A stretch of 64,000 bases of DNA from Propylenella binzhouense. Its GTDB lineage: Bacteria; Pseudomonadota; Alphaproteobacteria; Rhizobiales; Afifellaceae. The notes beneath the pieces were generated by a model. That model made no database searches. It had not been told where the DNA came from and saw only the letters and a list, made by a program, of their open reading frames with translations. A program made the translations under genes and the position numbers. Where the stretch lies: contig NZ_SPKJ01000002.1 in NCBI RefSeq assembly GCF_009866965.1, positions 62,001-126,000 on the forward strand, written 5' to 3'. This document shows positions 33,983-42,645 of the stretch, in pieces (the stretch's first letter is position 1; the number at the start of each line of letters is the position of its first letter).

Positions 33983-35221
33983 ATGAGCGATTTGCTTAGA
34001 CGAAGCGTCCTGAAGGGCGGCGCGGCGCTCGCCGGCGCCTATGCGATCGGAATGCCGGCCATCGTCCGGGCGCAGTCGGACACGATCAAGGTCGGGCATC
34101 TCACGCCGATGACCGGCTTTCTCGGCGCGCTCGGGGAATATGCCGTGATGGGCATCGCGATGGCGGCCGAGGAGATCAATGCCGCCGGGGGCGTGATGGG
34201 CCGCAGGCTCGAGGTCATGTCGGAGGATTCCATCAATCCGGCGACCGCCTCCACCAAGGCCCAGCGCATGCTCGACCGCGACGGCGCGCTGGTGCTGATG
34301 GGCGAGATCAGCTCGGCCTCGGCGCTCGCCATCTCGCAGGTCGCGGCGCGCAACAAGAAGCTCTTCCTGGCGACCGGCCCGCGCTCCGACACGCTGCGCG
34401 GCGAGAGCTGCAACCGCTACCTCTTCTGCATCGACATCCCGAACACCGTGATGGTGAACGCCGTCGGCAGCGCGCTCATGCGGGACGGCATGGTGGAAGG
34501 CAAGAGCTTCTACACGCTCACGGCCGACTACGTCTTCGGGCACGATCTCCTGAGGGCGGCGAAGGCGTTCTTCGACGCGCACGGCGCGAAGCTCGCGGGC
34601 GACGAGCTCGTCGCCACCGACGTGACCGATTTCAGCCCCTATCTGCTGAAGATCAGGCAGGCCCGGCCCGACGTCGTCTGCTCGAACCTGGCGGGCAACC
34701 AGGTCACCAACCTCGTCAAGCAATATGCCGAGTTCGGCCTGCCCTACCCGATCGTGGGCTTCAACCTGAACACGGCCGACGCCTGGGCCGCGGGCGAGGG
34801 CAACCTCAGCGGCACCTGGCCGACGGTCTGGTACCACACGCTCGACGTGCCCGCCTCGAAGGCCTTCGTCGACGCCTTCCAGAAGAAGCACGGCAAGCCG
34901 CCGGAGAACCACGCCTGGATCGAATATGTCTCGCTGAAGATGCTCGCGCAGGCGATGAACGAGGCGAAATCGACGGACAGCGAGGCGCTCGCCGACCATT
35001 TCGAGAAGGGCGCCGAGTTCGACATCCTGAAGGGCCGGCCCGCCTATTTCCGCGCCTGGGACCACCAGCTCGTCCAGGAGGCCTATCCGTTCACGGTGAA
35101 GGCCGCCGCCGAGATGAAGGACAAGTGGGACCTGATGGCGCTCGGCCCGGCGGTGCCGGCGGCCGGCGAGCCGCTCGAGACCATCTATCCGACCAAGGAG
35201 CAGAATCCCTGCAAGCTCTGA
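33983..35221 (+). CDS. Liv-type ABC substrate-binding protein 1 (Tat-exported)
   Basis: A 412-residue periplasmic type-I binding protein with a twin-arginine leader (MSDLLRRSVLKGGAALAGAY). The mature domain begins IKVGHLTPMTGFLGALGEYA and follows the LivJ/AmiC fold; it has AAEEINAAGGVMGRRLEV and YVFGHDLL. It would deliver an amino acid, amide or aromatic acid to the importer whose genes follow. GGAGGGAGAG precedes ATG 33983. The first gene of a three-gene plus-strand operon. Confidence 0.9.
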   Translation: MSDLLRRSVLKGGAALAGAYAIGMPAIVRAQSDTIKVGHLTPMTGFLGALGEYAVMGIAMAAEEINAAGGVMGRRLEVMSEDSINPATASTKAQRMLDRDGALVLMGEISSASALAISQVAARNKKLFLATGPRSDTLRGESCNRYLFCIDIPNTVMVNAVGSALMRDGMVEGKSFYTLTADYVFGHDLLRAAKAFFDAHGAKLAGDELVATDVTDFSPYLLKIRQARPDVVCSNLAGNQVTNLVKQYAEFGLPYPIVGFNLNTADAWAAGEGNLSGTWPTVWYHTLDVPASKAFVDAFQKKHGKPPENHAWIEYVSLKMLAQAMNEAKSTDSEALADHFEKGAEFDILKGRPAYFRAWDHQLVQEAYPFTVKAAAEMKDKWDLMALGPAVPAAGEPLETIYPTKEQNPCKL

Positions 35222-35306
35222 GGCCCGGCATGTGCGGGCGCCCGGCCGGCGCCCGCACCGCCCGCCTCGCTCCGCCGCCCGCCTCGCCCCAACGACCGGA
35301 CCGCCT

Positions 35307-36182
35307 ATGCAGCTGGTGTTCTTGCTCGAGCAGGTGGTGAACGGTCTCGTCCTCGGCGGCTATTACCTGCTGATCGCGCTCGGGCTTTCCCTGATCTTCA
35401 GCGTCGGCGGCGTGGTGAACCTCGCGCATGGCGCGTTCTACGCGCTCGGGGCCTATGCCTCGGTGGAGATCGCCCGACGGCTCGGCTTCGGCGCCGCCGT
35501 CATCCTCTCGCCGGCCGCCGTCGGCATTCTCGGCATCCTCTTCGAGCGCTTCATCCTGCGCCGCTTCTACGCCGCCGACCCGATCCTGAGCCTGCTCGTC
35601 ACCTTCGGCCTCGCGATGGTGGCCGAGCAGCTGATCCGGATGGTCTGGGGCAGCGCGCCGCTCCCGGTCTCGATGCCGGCGAGCCTCAAGGGCTCCGTCC
35701 TCGTCGGCGACTTCCTGTTCTCGCGCTACCGCCTGCTGCTCCTGGCGATCGTGGCGCTGGTGGTGGGCGGGCTCTGGTTCGCGATCCAGAGGACCTCGTT
35801 CGGCCGCGTCGTGCGCGCCGGCATCCAGCGGCCCGACATGGTCGCCGCGCTCGGCATCCGGCTGCAGCCCTACATGACCGCCATCGTGGTCCTCGGCGTC
35901 GCCATGGCCGCGCTCGCCGGCGCGCTCTTCGCGCCGATCGCCTCCGTGCATCCGGCGATGGGCGCGGAAATCGTCACCGTCGCCTTCGTCGTCGTCGTCA
36001 TCGGCGGCCTCGGCAGCTTCTGGGGGGTGGTGCTCGCGGCGATGCTGGTCGGCGTGGTGCGCGGCATCACGATCCACTTCCTGCCGGCGGCCGGCGAGGC
36101 CTCGATGTACGTGCTGATGTTCCTCGTGCTGATGTTCCGCCCGCGCGGTCTGCTCGGCGAGCGGATCGAGAAGTTCGAATGA
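35307..36182 (+). CDS. Liv-type ABC permease 1 (LivH type)
   Basis: A 291-residue inner-membrane permease with about eight hydrophobic helices. It shows the LivH pattern NGLVLGGYYLLIALGLSLIF, NLAHGAFYALGAY and the C-terminal MFRPRGLLGERIEK. The stop codon overlaps the start of the fused permease/ATPase gene (ATGA), so coupling is expected. Confidence 0.9.
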   Translation: MQLVFLLEQVVNGLVLGGYYLLIALGLSLIFSVGGVVNLAHGAFYALGAYASVEIARRLGFGAAVILSPAAVGILGILFERFILRRFYAADPILSLLVTFGLAMVAEQLIRMVWGSAPLPVSMPASLKGSVLVGDFLFSRYRLLLLAIVALVVGGLWFAIQRTSFGRVVRAGIQRPDMVAALGIRLQPYMTAIVVLGVAMAALAGALFAPIASVHPAMGAEIVTVAFVVVVIGGLGSFWGVVLAAMLVGVVRGITIHFLPAAGEASMYVLMFLVLMFRPRGLLGERIEKFE

Positions 36183-38713
36183 TCGCCGCGCTCACCGCGC
36201 CGAAGCGCCGGCCGCTCCTGATCGGCGCCGCCGCGCTCGTCGCGCTGCCCTTCGCCATGCATCCGCTCGGGCTGACGACGAACACCGCGACCATGGTCGT
36301 CGCGCTCGCCATCGCGGCGATGGGCCTCAACGTGCTCGTCGGCTATACCGGGCTCACCTCGTTCGGACACAGCGCGTGGTTCGGGATCGGCGCCTATGCG
36401 GCCGCGATCGCGCAGCGATACCTCTTCCCCGGCGGGCTCCTGCTGCCGATCCTCGCCTCGATGCTCCTCGTCGCGATCGTCTCGCTCGCGACCGGCGCGC
36501 TCATCCTGCGCCGGCGCGGCGTCTATTTCGCGCTCCTGACGCTTGCGCTCGCCGCCCTCTGCTACACGATCGCCTTCCGCTGGACCGCCGTCACCGGCGG
36601 CGAGGACGGCTTCGGCGGGCTCACGCGGAGCCGGATCGGCCCGATCGACCTCGACGACCCGGCGGCCTATTACGTCTTCGTCGCGCTCGTCGCCTTCGCC
36701 GTGCTCTACGCCCTGCTGCGGGTGGTCCGCTCGCCGTTCGGCCACGTCCTCGTGGCAATTCGCGAGAACCAGCTCCGCGCGACCTTCCAGGGCTATCCGG
36801 TCGCGCGCTACAAGCTCGGGGCCTTCGTGCTCTCCGCCGTCGTGACCGGGCTCGCCGGCGCGCTCATCGGCTTCCTCAACTACATCGTCTCCGCCGACGC
36901 CACCTCGGTCGGGCTCTCGGGCGAATTCCTCGCCATGGTCGTGATCGGCGGCATGCACACCATGCTCGGGCCGGCGCTGGGCTCGCTCTTCTACATCCTC
37001 TTCCGCGAGCTCTTCTCGATCTGGACGTCCGACTGGCTGTTCTGGTTCGGCCTCATCTTCGTCGGCTTCGTGCTGTTCTCGCCGGAGGGGCTGGTCGGCA
37101 TAGGCGGCCGGCTCGCCCGCGCCTGGCGCCCGCCTCCCGAAGGCGCCGCCGCGATGAGCGGGCGCCGGATCCGCGCGGGCCTGCCGCTGCCGGACTTCCT
37201 GCGTCCGGAGCCCCGCGCCGGGCGCGTGCTCGAGGTCGCCGAGGTCTCCAAGCATTTCGGCGGGATCCGGGCGGTCTCCGGCGCGAGCCTCACGATCCGG
37301 GCCGGCGAGATCCATGCGCTGATCGGGCCGAACGGCGCCGGCAAGACCACGCTCTTCAACATCGTCTCCGGGCTGTTTTCGCCGGATGCCGGCACCGTTC
37401 GCCTCGACGGGCGCGGCATCCACGGGCTGCCGCCCCACGCGGTCAGCCGGCGCGGCCTCGCGCGCTCGTTCCAGATCACCAACCTCTTCCGGGGCCTCTC
37501 GATCTACGAGAACCTGCGGCTCTCGCTGCAGGCCTGCCATCCGGGCCGCTTCAACGCCTGGCGCGACGTCGATTCCTATCCGGAGATCCATGCGGAGACG
37601 GCGGCGCTGGTGCGCTTCCTCGGCCTCGAGGGGATCGAGGGCATTGCCGGGCGCGACCTTTCCTATGGCGGCCAGCGGCTCGTCGATCTCGGCATCGCGC
37701 TCGGGTCGAAGCCGCGCCTCCTCCTCCTCGACGAGCCGCTCGCCGGGCTCGCCGCGGCCGAGCGCGAGCGCGTCGCCAACCTCGTCCGGGACGTTGCGGC
37801 GAGCATCCCGGTGCTGATCGTGGAGCACGACATCGACCGGGTGCTCGGCTTCTCCGACCGCGTCACGGTGATGAACCAGGGCGAGGTGCTGCTCGCCGGC
37901 ACGCCCGAGGAGGTCCGCCGCGACCGGCGCGTGCAGGAGGTCTATACCGGGACCGGCACGCCGCCCGCGGCCGGGCGCGGCCCGGACCGCGCGGCCGGGG
38001 ACCGCCTCCTCGCCGTCGCCGGCGTCAACACCTATTACGGCAAGAGCCACATCCTCGACGACGTCCGCCTCGACGTGCGGGAAGGCGAGATCGTGGCGCT
38101 GCTCGGCCGCAACGGCGCCGGCAAGTCGACGCTCCTCAAGACCATCGCCGGGCTGGTGCCGCCCGCCTCCGGGACGATCATGTTCGAGGGGCGGGACATA
38201 GCGGGCCTGCCGGCGCCCGACATAGCGCGGCTCGGGATCGGCTACGTGCCGCAGGGCAGGGGACTCTTCGCGGGCATGAGCGTCGCCGACAATTTGGCGC
38301 TCGGCCGGCTCGCGCGGAAGACCGACGGCAGCGACGGCGTGGTCTGGAGCGAGGAGCGCATCTTCGACTATTTCCCGCGGCTGAAGGAGCGCATGAACGT
38401 CGCCGCGGACTATCTCTCCGGCGGCGAGCAGCAGATGGTCGCGGTCGCCCGCGCGCTCTCGGGGAACGTGAAGCTCCTCCTTCTCGACGAGCCGTTCGAG
38501 GGGCTCGCGCCGGCCGTGGTGCTCGACCTCTTCCGGGTCTTCGACAGGCTGCGCGGGGAGATCGCGATCGTGATCGTCGAGCACAATCTCGACCTCGTGC
38601 TCGCGCTCGCCGACCGCGTCTTCGCGCTCGAGCGCGGCGCCGCCTTCCACGAAGGGCCCGCCGTCCGGCTCCTCGAGGATCTCGAATACCGCAAGCAGAT
38701 CCTCTGGCTCTGA
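36179..38713 (+). CDS. Triple fusion: LivM permease + LivG ATPase + LivF ATPase
   Basis: An 844-residue protein combining three subunits normally made from separate genes. Residues 1-315 are a LivM permease (MGLNVLVGYTGLTSFGHSAW). Residues about 345-590 are the first ATPase: Walker A GPNGAGKTT (383-391), signature LSYGGQ (494-499), Walker B LLLLDEP (514-520), His550. Residues about 608-844 are the second: GRNGAGKST (643-651), LSGGEQ (746-751), LLLLDEP (766-772), His802. Both ATP sites look intact. ATG within codon 326 could start a separate ATPase, but no start codon lies near the second junction, so the LivG-LivF join is firm. Start overlaps the LivH stop. Confidence 0.9.
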   Translation: MIAALTAPKRRPLLIGAAALVALPFAMHPLGLTTNTATMVVALAIAAMGLNVLVGYTGLTSFGHSAWFGIGAYAAAIAQRYLFPGGLLLPILASMLLVAIVSLATGALILRRRGVYFALLTLALAALCYTIAFRWTAVTGGEDGFGGLTRSRIGPIDLDDPAAYYVFVALVAFAVLYALLRVVRSPFGHVLVAIRENQLRATFQGYPVARYKLGAFVLSAVVTGLAGALIGFLNYIVSADATSVGLSGEFLAMVVIGGMHTMLGPALGSLFYILFRELFSIWTSDWLFWFGLIFVGFVLFSPEGLVGIGGRLARAWRPPPEGAAAMSGRRIRAGLPLPDFLRPEPRAGRVLEVAEVSKHFGGIRAVSGASLTIRAGEIHALIGPNGAGKTTLFNIVSGLFSPDAGTVRLDGRGIHGLPPHAVSRRGLARSFQITNLFRGLSIYENLRLSLQACHPGRFNAWRDVDSYPEIHAETAALVRFLGLEGIEGIAGRDLSYGGQRLVDLGIALGSKPRLLLLDEPLAGLAAAERERVANLVRDVAASIPVLIVEHDIDRVLGFSDRVTVMNQGEVLLAGTPEEVRRDRRVQEVYTGTGTPPAAGRGPDRAAGDRLLAVAGVNTYYGKSHILDDVRLDVREGEIVALLGRNGAGKSTLLKTIAGLVPPASGTIMFEGRDIAGLPAPDIARLGIGYVPQGRGLFAGMSVADNLALGRLARKTDGSDGVVWSEERIFDYFPRLKERMNVAADYLSGGEQQMVAVARALSGNVKLLLLDEPFEGLAPAVVLDLFRVFDRLRGEIAIVIVEHNLDLVLALADRVFALERGAAFHEGPAVRLLEDLEYRKQILWL

Positions 38714-39000
38714 GCCGCCCCTTCCGTCAGTTCCTCGGGGTGCCTGCGCCCGCCCGGTGCGCGTCAATCCCACGCACGAACGCCGCATCGACCGGCTGAT
38801 CCGCGGCGATCCGCGCGCTGCTCCGCCCGACCAGATGGTCCTGTACCGGGCCTGAGGTCAAACCGGACAGCAATGGTCGAGCCCCGGGCATGACGACCGA
38901 GCAAGCGGCGGGGCGCCGGAACAGGAGCGGGCGGGCGCCGGACCCCGAATCGGCGGCTCTCCGGGCGCCCGACCGTGGCAGCGCCGGCCGGACGCCCGTG

Positions 39001-39028
39001 TTGACACGCCTAGGGCAACATGCATACT
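39001..39028 (+). promoter_or_regulatory. Sigma-70-type promoter for the 39102-45700 operon
   Basis: A perfect TTGACA (-35) is separated by 16 bases from CATACT (-10, four of six consensus bases), preceded by TG as in extended -10 promoters. It sits about 75 bases before the aldehyde dehydrogenase start codon. Confidence 0.55.
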
Positions 39029-39038
39029 CCAATGTAAG

Positions 39039-39055
39039 GAACGAGCGTTTCGTAC
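39039..39055 (+). promoter_or_regulatory. Candidate operator (GAACGAGCGTTTC / GTTTCGTAC)
   Basis: The near-palindrome GAACGAGCGTTTC starts 10 bases after the predicted -10 box. It resembles GAACGATCGTTC at 48831-48842, and its right part GTTTCGTA recurs at 46591 in front of the second IclR gene. These repeats suggest a binding site of the local IclR protein; this is inference. Confidence 0.35.
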
Positions 39056-39101
39056 AAAAGAACACTTGGCGGCCGAAGGAACCGCCGCGGAAAGGGAGGA
39101 C

Positions 39102-40595
39102 ATGTCGAGCTTCGCTCCGGACACCATCGACTGCCCGTCGGGCTCGTTCATCGCCGGCCGCTTCGTGCGGGGCGGCGGCGACGAGCTTCCGGTCGAGCGC
39201 CCGTCGGACGGAGCCGTCCTCGGCATCTTCCGCGAGGCGAGCGAGGCCGACGTCGACGAGGCCGTCCGCTGCGCCGCCGAGACGCGCCGGGCCGAGCGCT
39301 GGGGCTCCGGCGATCCGCGCCGGCGCGGGGCGGTGCTGCGGCGCTGGGCCGAGCTGGTCGAGCGCGACCGCGAATATCTGGCGCGGCTCGAGGCGCTGTG
39401 CTCCAGCCGGCCGGTCACGGAGGCGCGGCAGCGCGACATCCCCGTCGTCGCGGAGCTGCTGCGCTATTACGGCGAATGCGCCGACAAGTGCCCCGGCGAG
39501 GTCCTCGCCACGTCGCATGACGCTCTCAACATGGTCGAGCACGAGGCCTGGGGCGTGGTCCTGGCGATCTCGCCGTGGAACGTGCCCGCGCTCCTCGCCG
39601 CCGCCAAGGTCGCGCCCGCGCTCGCCGCGGGCAACGCGGTCATCCTGAAGCCGAGCGAACTCACGCCGCTCTCGATGCTGCGGATCGCGGAACTCGGGGT
39701 GGAGGCCGGCCTGCCGCGGGGCCTGTTCAGCGTTCTCGTCGGGCGCGGCCCGACCACCGGCCGCGCCGCCGTGCGCCATCCGCTCGTCGGCTATGTCAGC
39801 TTCACCGGATCGACGGCGACCGGCGCGGCGATCATGTCGGACGCCGCCCATCACGGCATGAAGCCGGTCTCGATGGAGCTCGGCGGCAAGAGCCCGCAGG
39901 TCGTGTTCGCCGACGCGCCCGACCTCGAGAAGGTGGCCGACCTGGTGGCGCTCGGCGTCTCGCGCAATGCCGGCCAGATCTGCTTCGCCGGCACGCGCCT
40001 CATCGTCGAGGAGGCCGTCGCCGAGCGCTTCGTCGGGAAGGTGGTGGAGCGCCTGCGCGGCGTGCGGCCGGGCCCGACCTGGCGGGAGGAGACCGACCTG
40101 CCGCCGATCATCTCCAAGCGGCAGGCCGACCGGATCGAGGCGCTGGTCGAGAGCGGCCGCGCCGGCGGGGCGAAGGTGGTTGCGGGCGGCGAGCGCTTCG
40201 TCCTCGACGGCGGCCAGTACTTCGCGCCGACGGTGATGGCCGAGCTCGGCTCCGACAACCCGGCGCTGCGCGAGGAGATCTTCGGACCGGTGCTCGGCGT
40301 GCAGACCTTCCGCGGGTTCGACGAGGCGATGCGGCTCGCCGACCACCCGGTCTACGGGCTTACCGCCAGCCTCTACACCCGCGACATCGACAAGGCGATC
40401 CACGGCGCGCGCGCAATCGAGGCCGGCACGATCTGGATCAACGGCTACGGCCGCGGCGCCGACCTCGGCAGCCCGTTCGGCGGGTTCAAGCAATCGGGCT
40501 TCGGCAAGGACTTCGGGATTGACGGATTCAAGAAGTACCGGCGGAGCAAGAGCATCAACGTCTTCTTGACCGAGGCGGAGAGGGAAGCGGCCTAA
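39102..40595 (+). CDS. Aldehyde dehydrogenase, operon leader
   Basis: A 497-residue NAD(P)-dependent aldehyde dehydrogenase with Asn160 (SPWNVP), Lys183 (ILKPS), Glu259 (MELGG) and nucleophile Cys294 (GQICFAG), so catalysis should be intact. It is of the general betaine/hydroxymuconic-semialdehyde class. AAAGGGAGGA precedes ATG 39102. Its stop overlaps the Rieske ferredoxin start (TAATG). The operon continues with an unknown protein, an amidohydrolase/decarboxylase and a TRAP importer, suggesting catabolism of an imported carboxylic acid. Substrate unknown. Confidence 0.9.
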   Translation: MSSFAPDTIDCPSGSFIAGRFVRGGGDELPVERPSDGAVLGIFREASEADVDEAVRCAAETRRAERWGSGDPRRRGAVLRRWAELVERDREYLARLEALCSSRPVTEARQRDIPVVAELLRYYGECADKCPGEVLATSHDALNMVEHEAWGVVLAISPWNVPALLAAAKVAPALAAGNAVILKPSELTPLSMLRIAELGVEAGLPRGLFSVLVGRGPTTGRAAVRHPLVGYVSFTGSTATGAAIMSDAAHHGMKPVSMELGGKSPQVVFADAPDLEKVADLVALGVSRNAGQICFAGTRLIVEEAVAERFVGKVVERLRGVRPGPTWREETDLPPIISKRQADRIEALVESGRAGGAKVVAGGERFVLDGGQYFAPTVMAELGSDNPALREEIFGPVLGVQTFRGFDEAMRLADHPVYGLTASLYTRDIDKAIHGARAIEAGTIWINGYGRGADLGSPFGGFKQSGFGKDFGIDGFKKYRRSKSINVFLTEAEREAA

Positions 40596-40957
40596 TGCGG
40601 TACTACGTGGCGGAAGAGAGCGAGATCGGGGACGGCGAGCGCCGCGTCGTTTCCTGCGACGGCAAGGAGATCGGCGTCTTCAGGGTGAAGGGCCGGCTCT
40701 TCGCCTGGCACAATCGCTGCGTCCACCAGAACGGCCCGGTCTGCCAGGGACGGATCTACAACCGCGTCGTGGAGCCGGTCGCCGAGGACGGCACCACCCG
40801 CTTCCAGGAATACGACGCTGAAACCTTCCACCTGGTCTGCCCCTGGCACGGCTACGAATACGACATCGAAACCGGGCAGCATCCGGGGAACCCGAGGGTG
40901 CGGCTGCGGGCGGCGAAGCTCGAGATCGAGGACGGCAGCATCTATGTCTCTGCCTGA
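40595..40957 (+). CDS. Rieske-type [2Fe-2S] ferredoxin
   Basis: A 120-residue single-domain Rieske protein. The cluster ligands are Cys42-x-His44 (RCVHQNG) and Cys82-x-x-His85 (CPWHGYEYD). It resembles the stand-alone ferredoxins that feed electrons to ring-hydroxylating or other oxygenases, but no oxygenase or ferredoxin reductase gene is in this operon. It has an insert of about 15 residues between the two ligand pairs (VEPVAEDGTTRFQEYD) relative to typical ferredoxins. It overlaps both neighbouring genes, so stoichiometric expression is likely. Confidence 0.9.
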   Translation: MRYYVAEESEIGDGERRVVSCDGKEIGVFRVKGRLFAWHNRCVHQNGPVCQGRIYNRVVEPVAEDGTTRFQEYDAETFHLVCPWHGYEYDIETGQHPGNPRVRLRAAKLEIEDGSIYVSA

Positions 40958-41294
40958 CCGAAGGCCCGGCCACGGGGCGAACGACGAATATGCGTGGATC
41001 GACCCGACCGCCGAACGCCTGTTCGAGGCGGCCAAGGATCTCCTCGGGCGCGGCGAGGCGGACCGCGTCTCGGAGACCGCGATCCGCCAGCTGCTGACGG
41101 CGGCGATCCGCCTCTACGTCGCCCGCACCGACGGCGAGGAGCGGACCTTCCGCCCGCTGATGGGACAATACGACGACGAGGTGACCGCGACCGAGATCGT
41201 TTCGGCCTGCTCGGAACTGCTGCGCGCGCTGCGCCTCAGCCCGATGGAGCTCTCGATCTGGTTCCGCCAGCGCCCCGACGACCAGGGATACTGA
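40944..41294 (+). CDS. 116-residue protein of unknown function
   Basis: I do not recognise this family. The product is charged and predicted mostly helical, with AERLFEAAKDLLGRGEADRV, AIRQLLTAAIRLYVARTDGE, TEIVSACSELLRALRLSPME and a C-terminal LSIWFRQRPDDQ. There is no signal or membrane segment. Its start overlaps the Rieske gene by 14 bases and it ends two bases before the amidohydrolase gene, so it is tightly coupled to both. It could be a subunit or assembly partner of either one; this is inference from spacing. Confidence 0.75.
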   Translation: MSLPDRRPGHGANDEYAWIDPTAERLFEAAKDLLGRGEADRVSETAIRQLLTAAIRLYVARTDGEERTFRPLMGQYDDEVTATEIVSACSELLRALRLSPMELSIWFRQRPDDQGY

Positions 41295-41296
41295 CC

Positions 41297-42529
41297 ATGG
41301 ATGCCATCGCCACCAAACCGGCCGAGCTTCTGCCGACGCAGGAAGCCTCCGTCCACACGAACACGCGCGAGCTGCTGGACCACGCCAACCGCGACGCGAA
41401 GCGGCGGGGCCTCGAGGACTGGCTGATCGTCGACATCGACGCGCATCACGTCGAATCGGTGTCGTGGAACCAGATCGTCCACTACATCGAGGACCCGGTG
41501 CAGCGGGCGGCCGCGCTCGACTATCACAAGAACCGGGTCGGCGCGCCGCCATACGGGCTCTCGGGCGATCTCGGCCTGCGCTACCAGAGCGTCGGCGGCC
41601 GCATCCCGCACCAGGACGACCAGAAGGAGGTCGTGGAGGACAAGTCTGTCCATCGTGACGTGACGCTCACGCGGCGCGCCATGGAAGGCCTCGCCGTCGA
41701 CTACATGGTCGTCTTTCCGACGCCGATGCTGTTCCTTGGGCTGCATCCGCAGACCCGGATGGAGGTGATCCTCGCGCGCGCCTATACGCGCTGGACGATC
41801 GACAACCTCCTGCGCGCCGATCCGCGCATCAAGACCTTCCTCTATCTGCCCTTCAACGAGCCGGACGAATGCGTCCGCATGATCGAGGACTTCGCCGACG
41901 AGCCCGGCATCATCGGGCTGACGGTGCCGTCGGTGCGGCACAAGCCGGTGCACCACAATGCCTACATGAAGGTCTACGCGATGGCCGAGGAGCGCGGCCT
42001 GCCGGTGGCGTTCCATGCCGGCTACCACTGGCAGGACCAGTCGCTCGCCACCGTCAACCAGTTCCTCGGGATGCATGCGCTCGGCTTCGTCTGGTGCAAC
42101 ATGATCCACATGACGAACTGGGTGCTGAACGGCATTCCGGAGCGCTTTCCCGGGCTGAAGAGCCTGTGGGTGGAAAGCGGGCTCGCCTGGGTGCCGTTCC
42201 TGATGCAGCGGCTCGACGACCAGTTCCTGATGCGCCAGTCCGAGGCGCCGCTCCTGAAGCGCCTGCCGAGCGAGTACATGTCGGAGCACTGCTTCTACAC
42301 CTCGCAGCCGATGGAGAAGACCCATCCGCGCGCGCTGCAGTCGACCTTCGAGATGATCAAGGCCGAGACGCAGCTGCTCTACTCGTCCGACTGGCCGCAT
42401 TTCGACTTCGACACGCCGGGGACGATCGCCGACATCCCCTTCATCGACGAACAGGCGAAGCGGAACATCCTCGGCCTCAACGCGGCACGCCTGTTCAACC
42501 TGCCGACGGAGCCGGTGAAGAGGCTCTGA
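41297..42529 (+). CDS. Amidohydrolase family 2 (ACMSD-like) metal-dependent hydrolase/decarboxylase
   Basis: A 410-residue TIM-barrel enzyme of the amidohydrolase-2 family, which includes aminocarboxymuconate-semialdehyde decarboxylase and related non-oxidative decarboxylases. Metal-ligand features are DIDAHH near residue 46-51, FHAGYHW, and the Asp in SSDWPHFD. The subgroup is longer than ACMSD (about 330 residues), with an N-terminal extension of about 40 residues. It is preceded by the Rieske protein and the 116-residue protein without gaps. A hydrolase or decarboxylase of an imported aromatic or heterocyclic acid is likely, substrate unknown. Confidence 0.85.
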   Translation: MDAIATKPAELLPTQEASVHTNTRELLDHANRDAKRRGLEDWLIVDIDAHHVESVSWNQIVHYIEDPVQRAAALDYHKNRVGAPPYGLSGDLGLRYQSVGGRIPHQDDQKEVVEDKSVHRDVTLTRRAMEGLAVDYMVVFPTPMLFLGLHPQTRMEVILARAYTRWTIDNLLRADPRIKTFLYLPFNEPDECVRMIEDFADEPGIIGLTVPSVRHKPVHHNAYMKVYAMAEERGLPVAFHAGYHWQDQSLATVNQFLGMHALGFVWCNMIHMTNWVLNGIPERFPGLKSLWVESGLAWVPFLMQRLDDQFLMRQSEAPLLKRLPSEYMSEHCFYTSQPMEKTHPRALQSTFEMIKAETQLLYSSDWPHFDFDTPGTIADIPFIDEQAKRNILGLNAARLFNLPTEPVKRL

Positions 42530-42645
42530 GACCCGGCGCCGGCGGCGCGGGACGCGCCCCGCTGCGCCCGGTTGAGCCAGCCCGATCCCCGAGGCGGGTC
42601 GGCGCTGAGGACGGACGTTCGCCTCGTCACAACAGGGAGGAAGAG

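Larger units (their letters stand above)
38714..39101. other. 388-base control region before the aldehyde dehydrogenase operon
   Basis: No gene is seen. The last third is less GC-rich and holds a good promoter candidate at 39001-39028 and a palindromic element at 39039-39055. The rest shows nothing I can name. Confidence 0.5.

Noticed and set aside
35870-38788. Open minus-strand frame of 972 codons
   Set aside because: It is antisense to the Liv permease and fusion genes, rich in Arg, Glu and His with no domain or start signal, and arises from GC-rich third positions.
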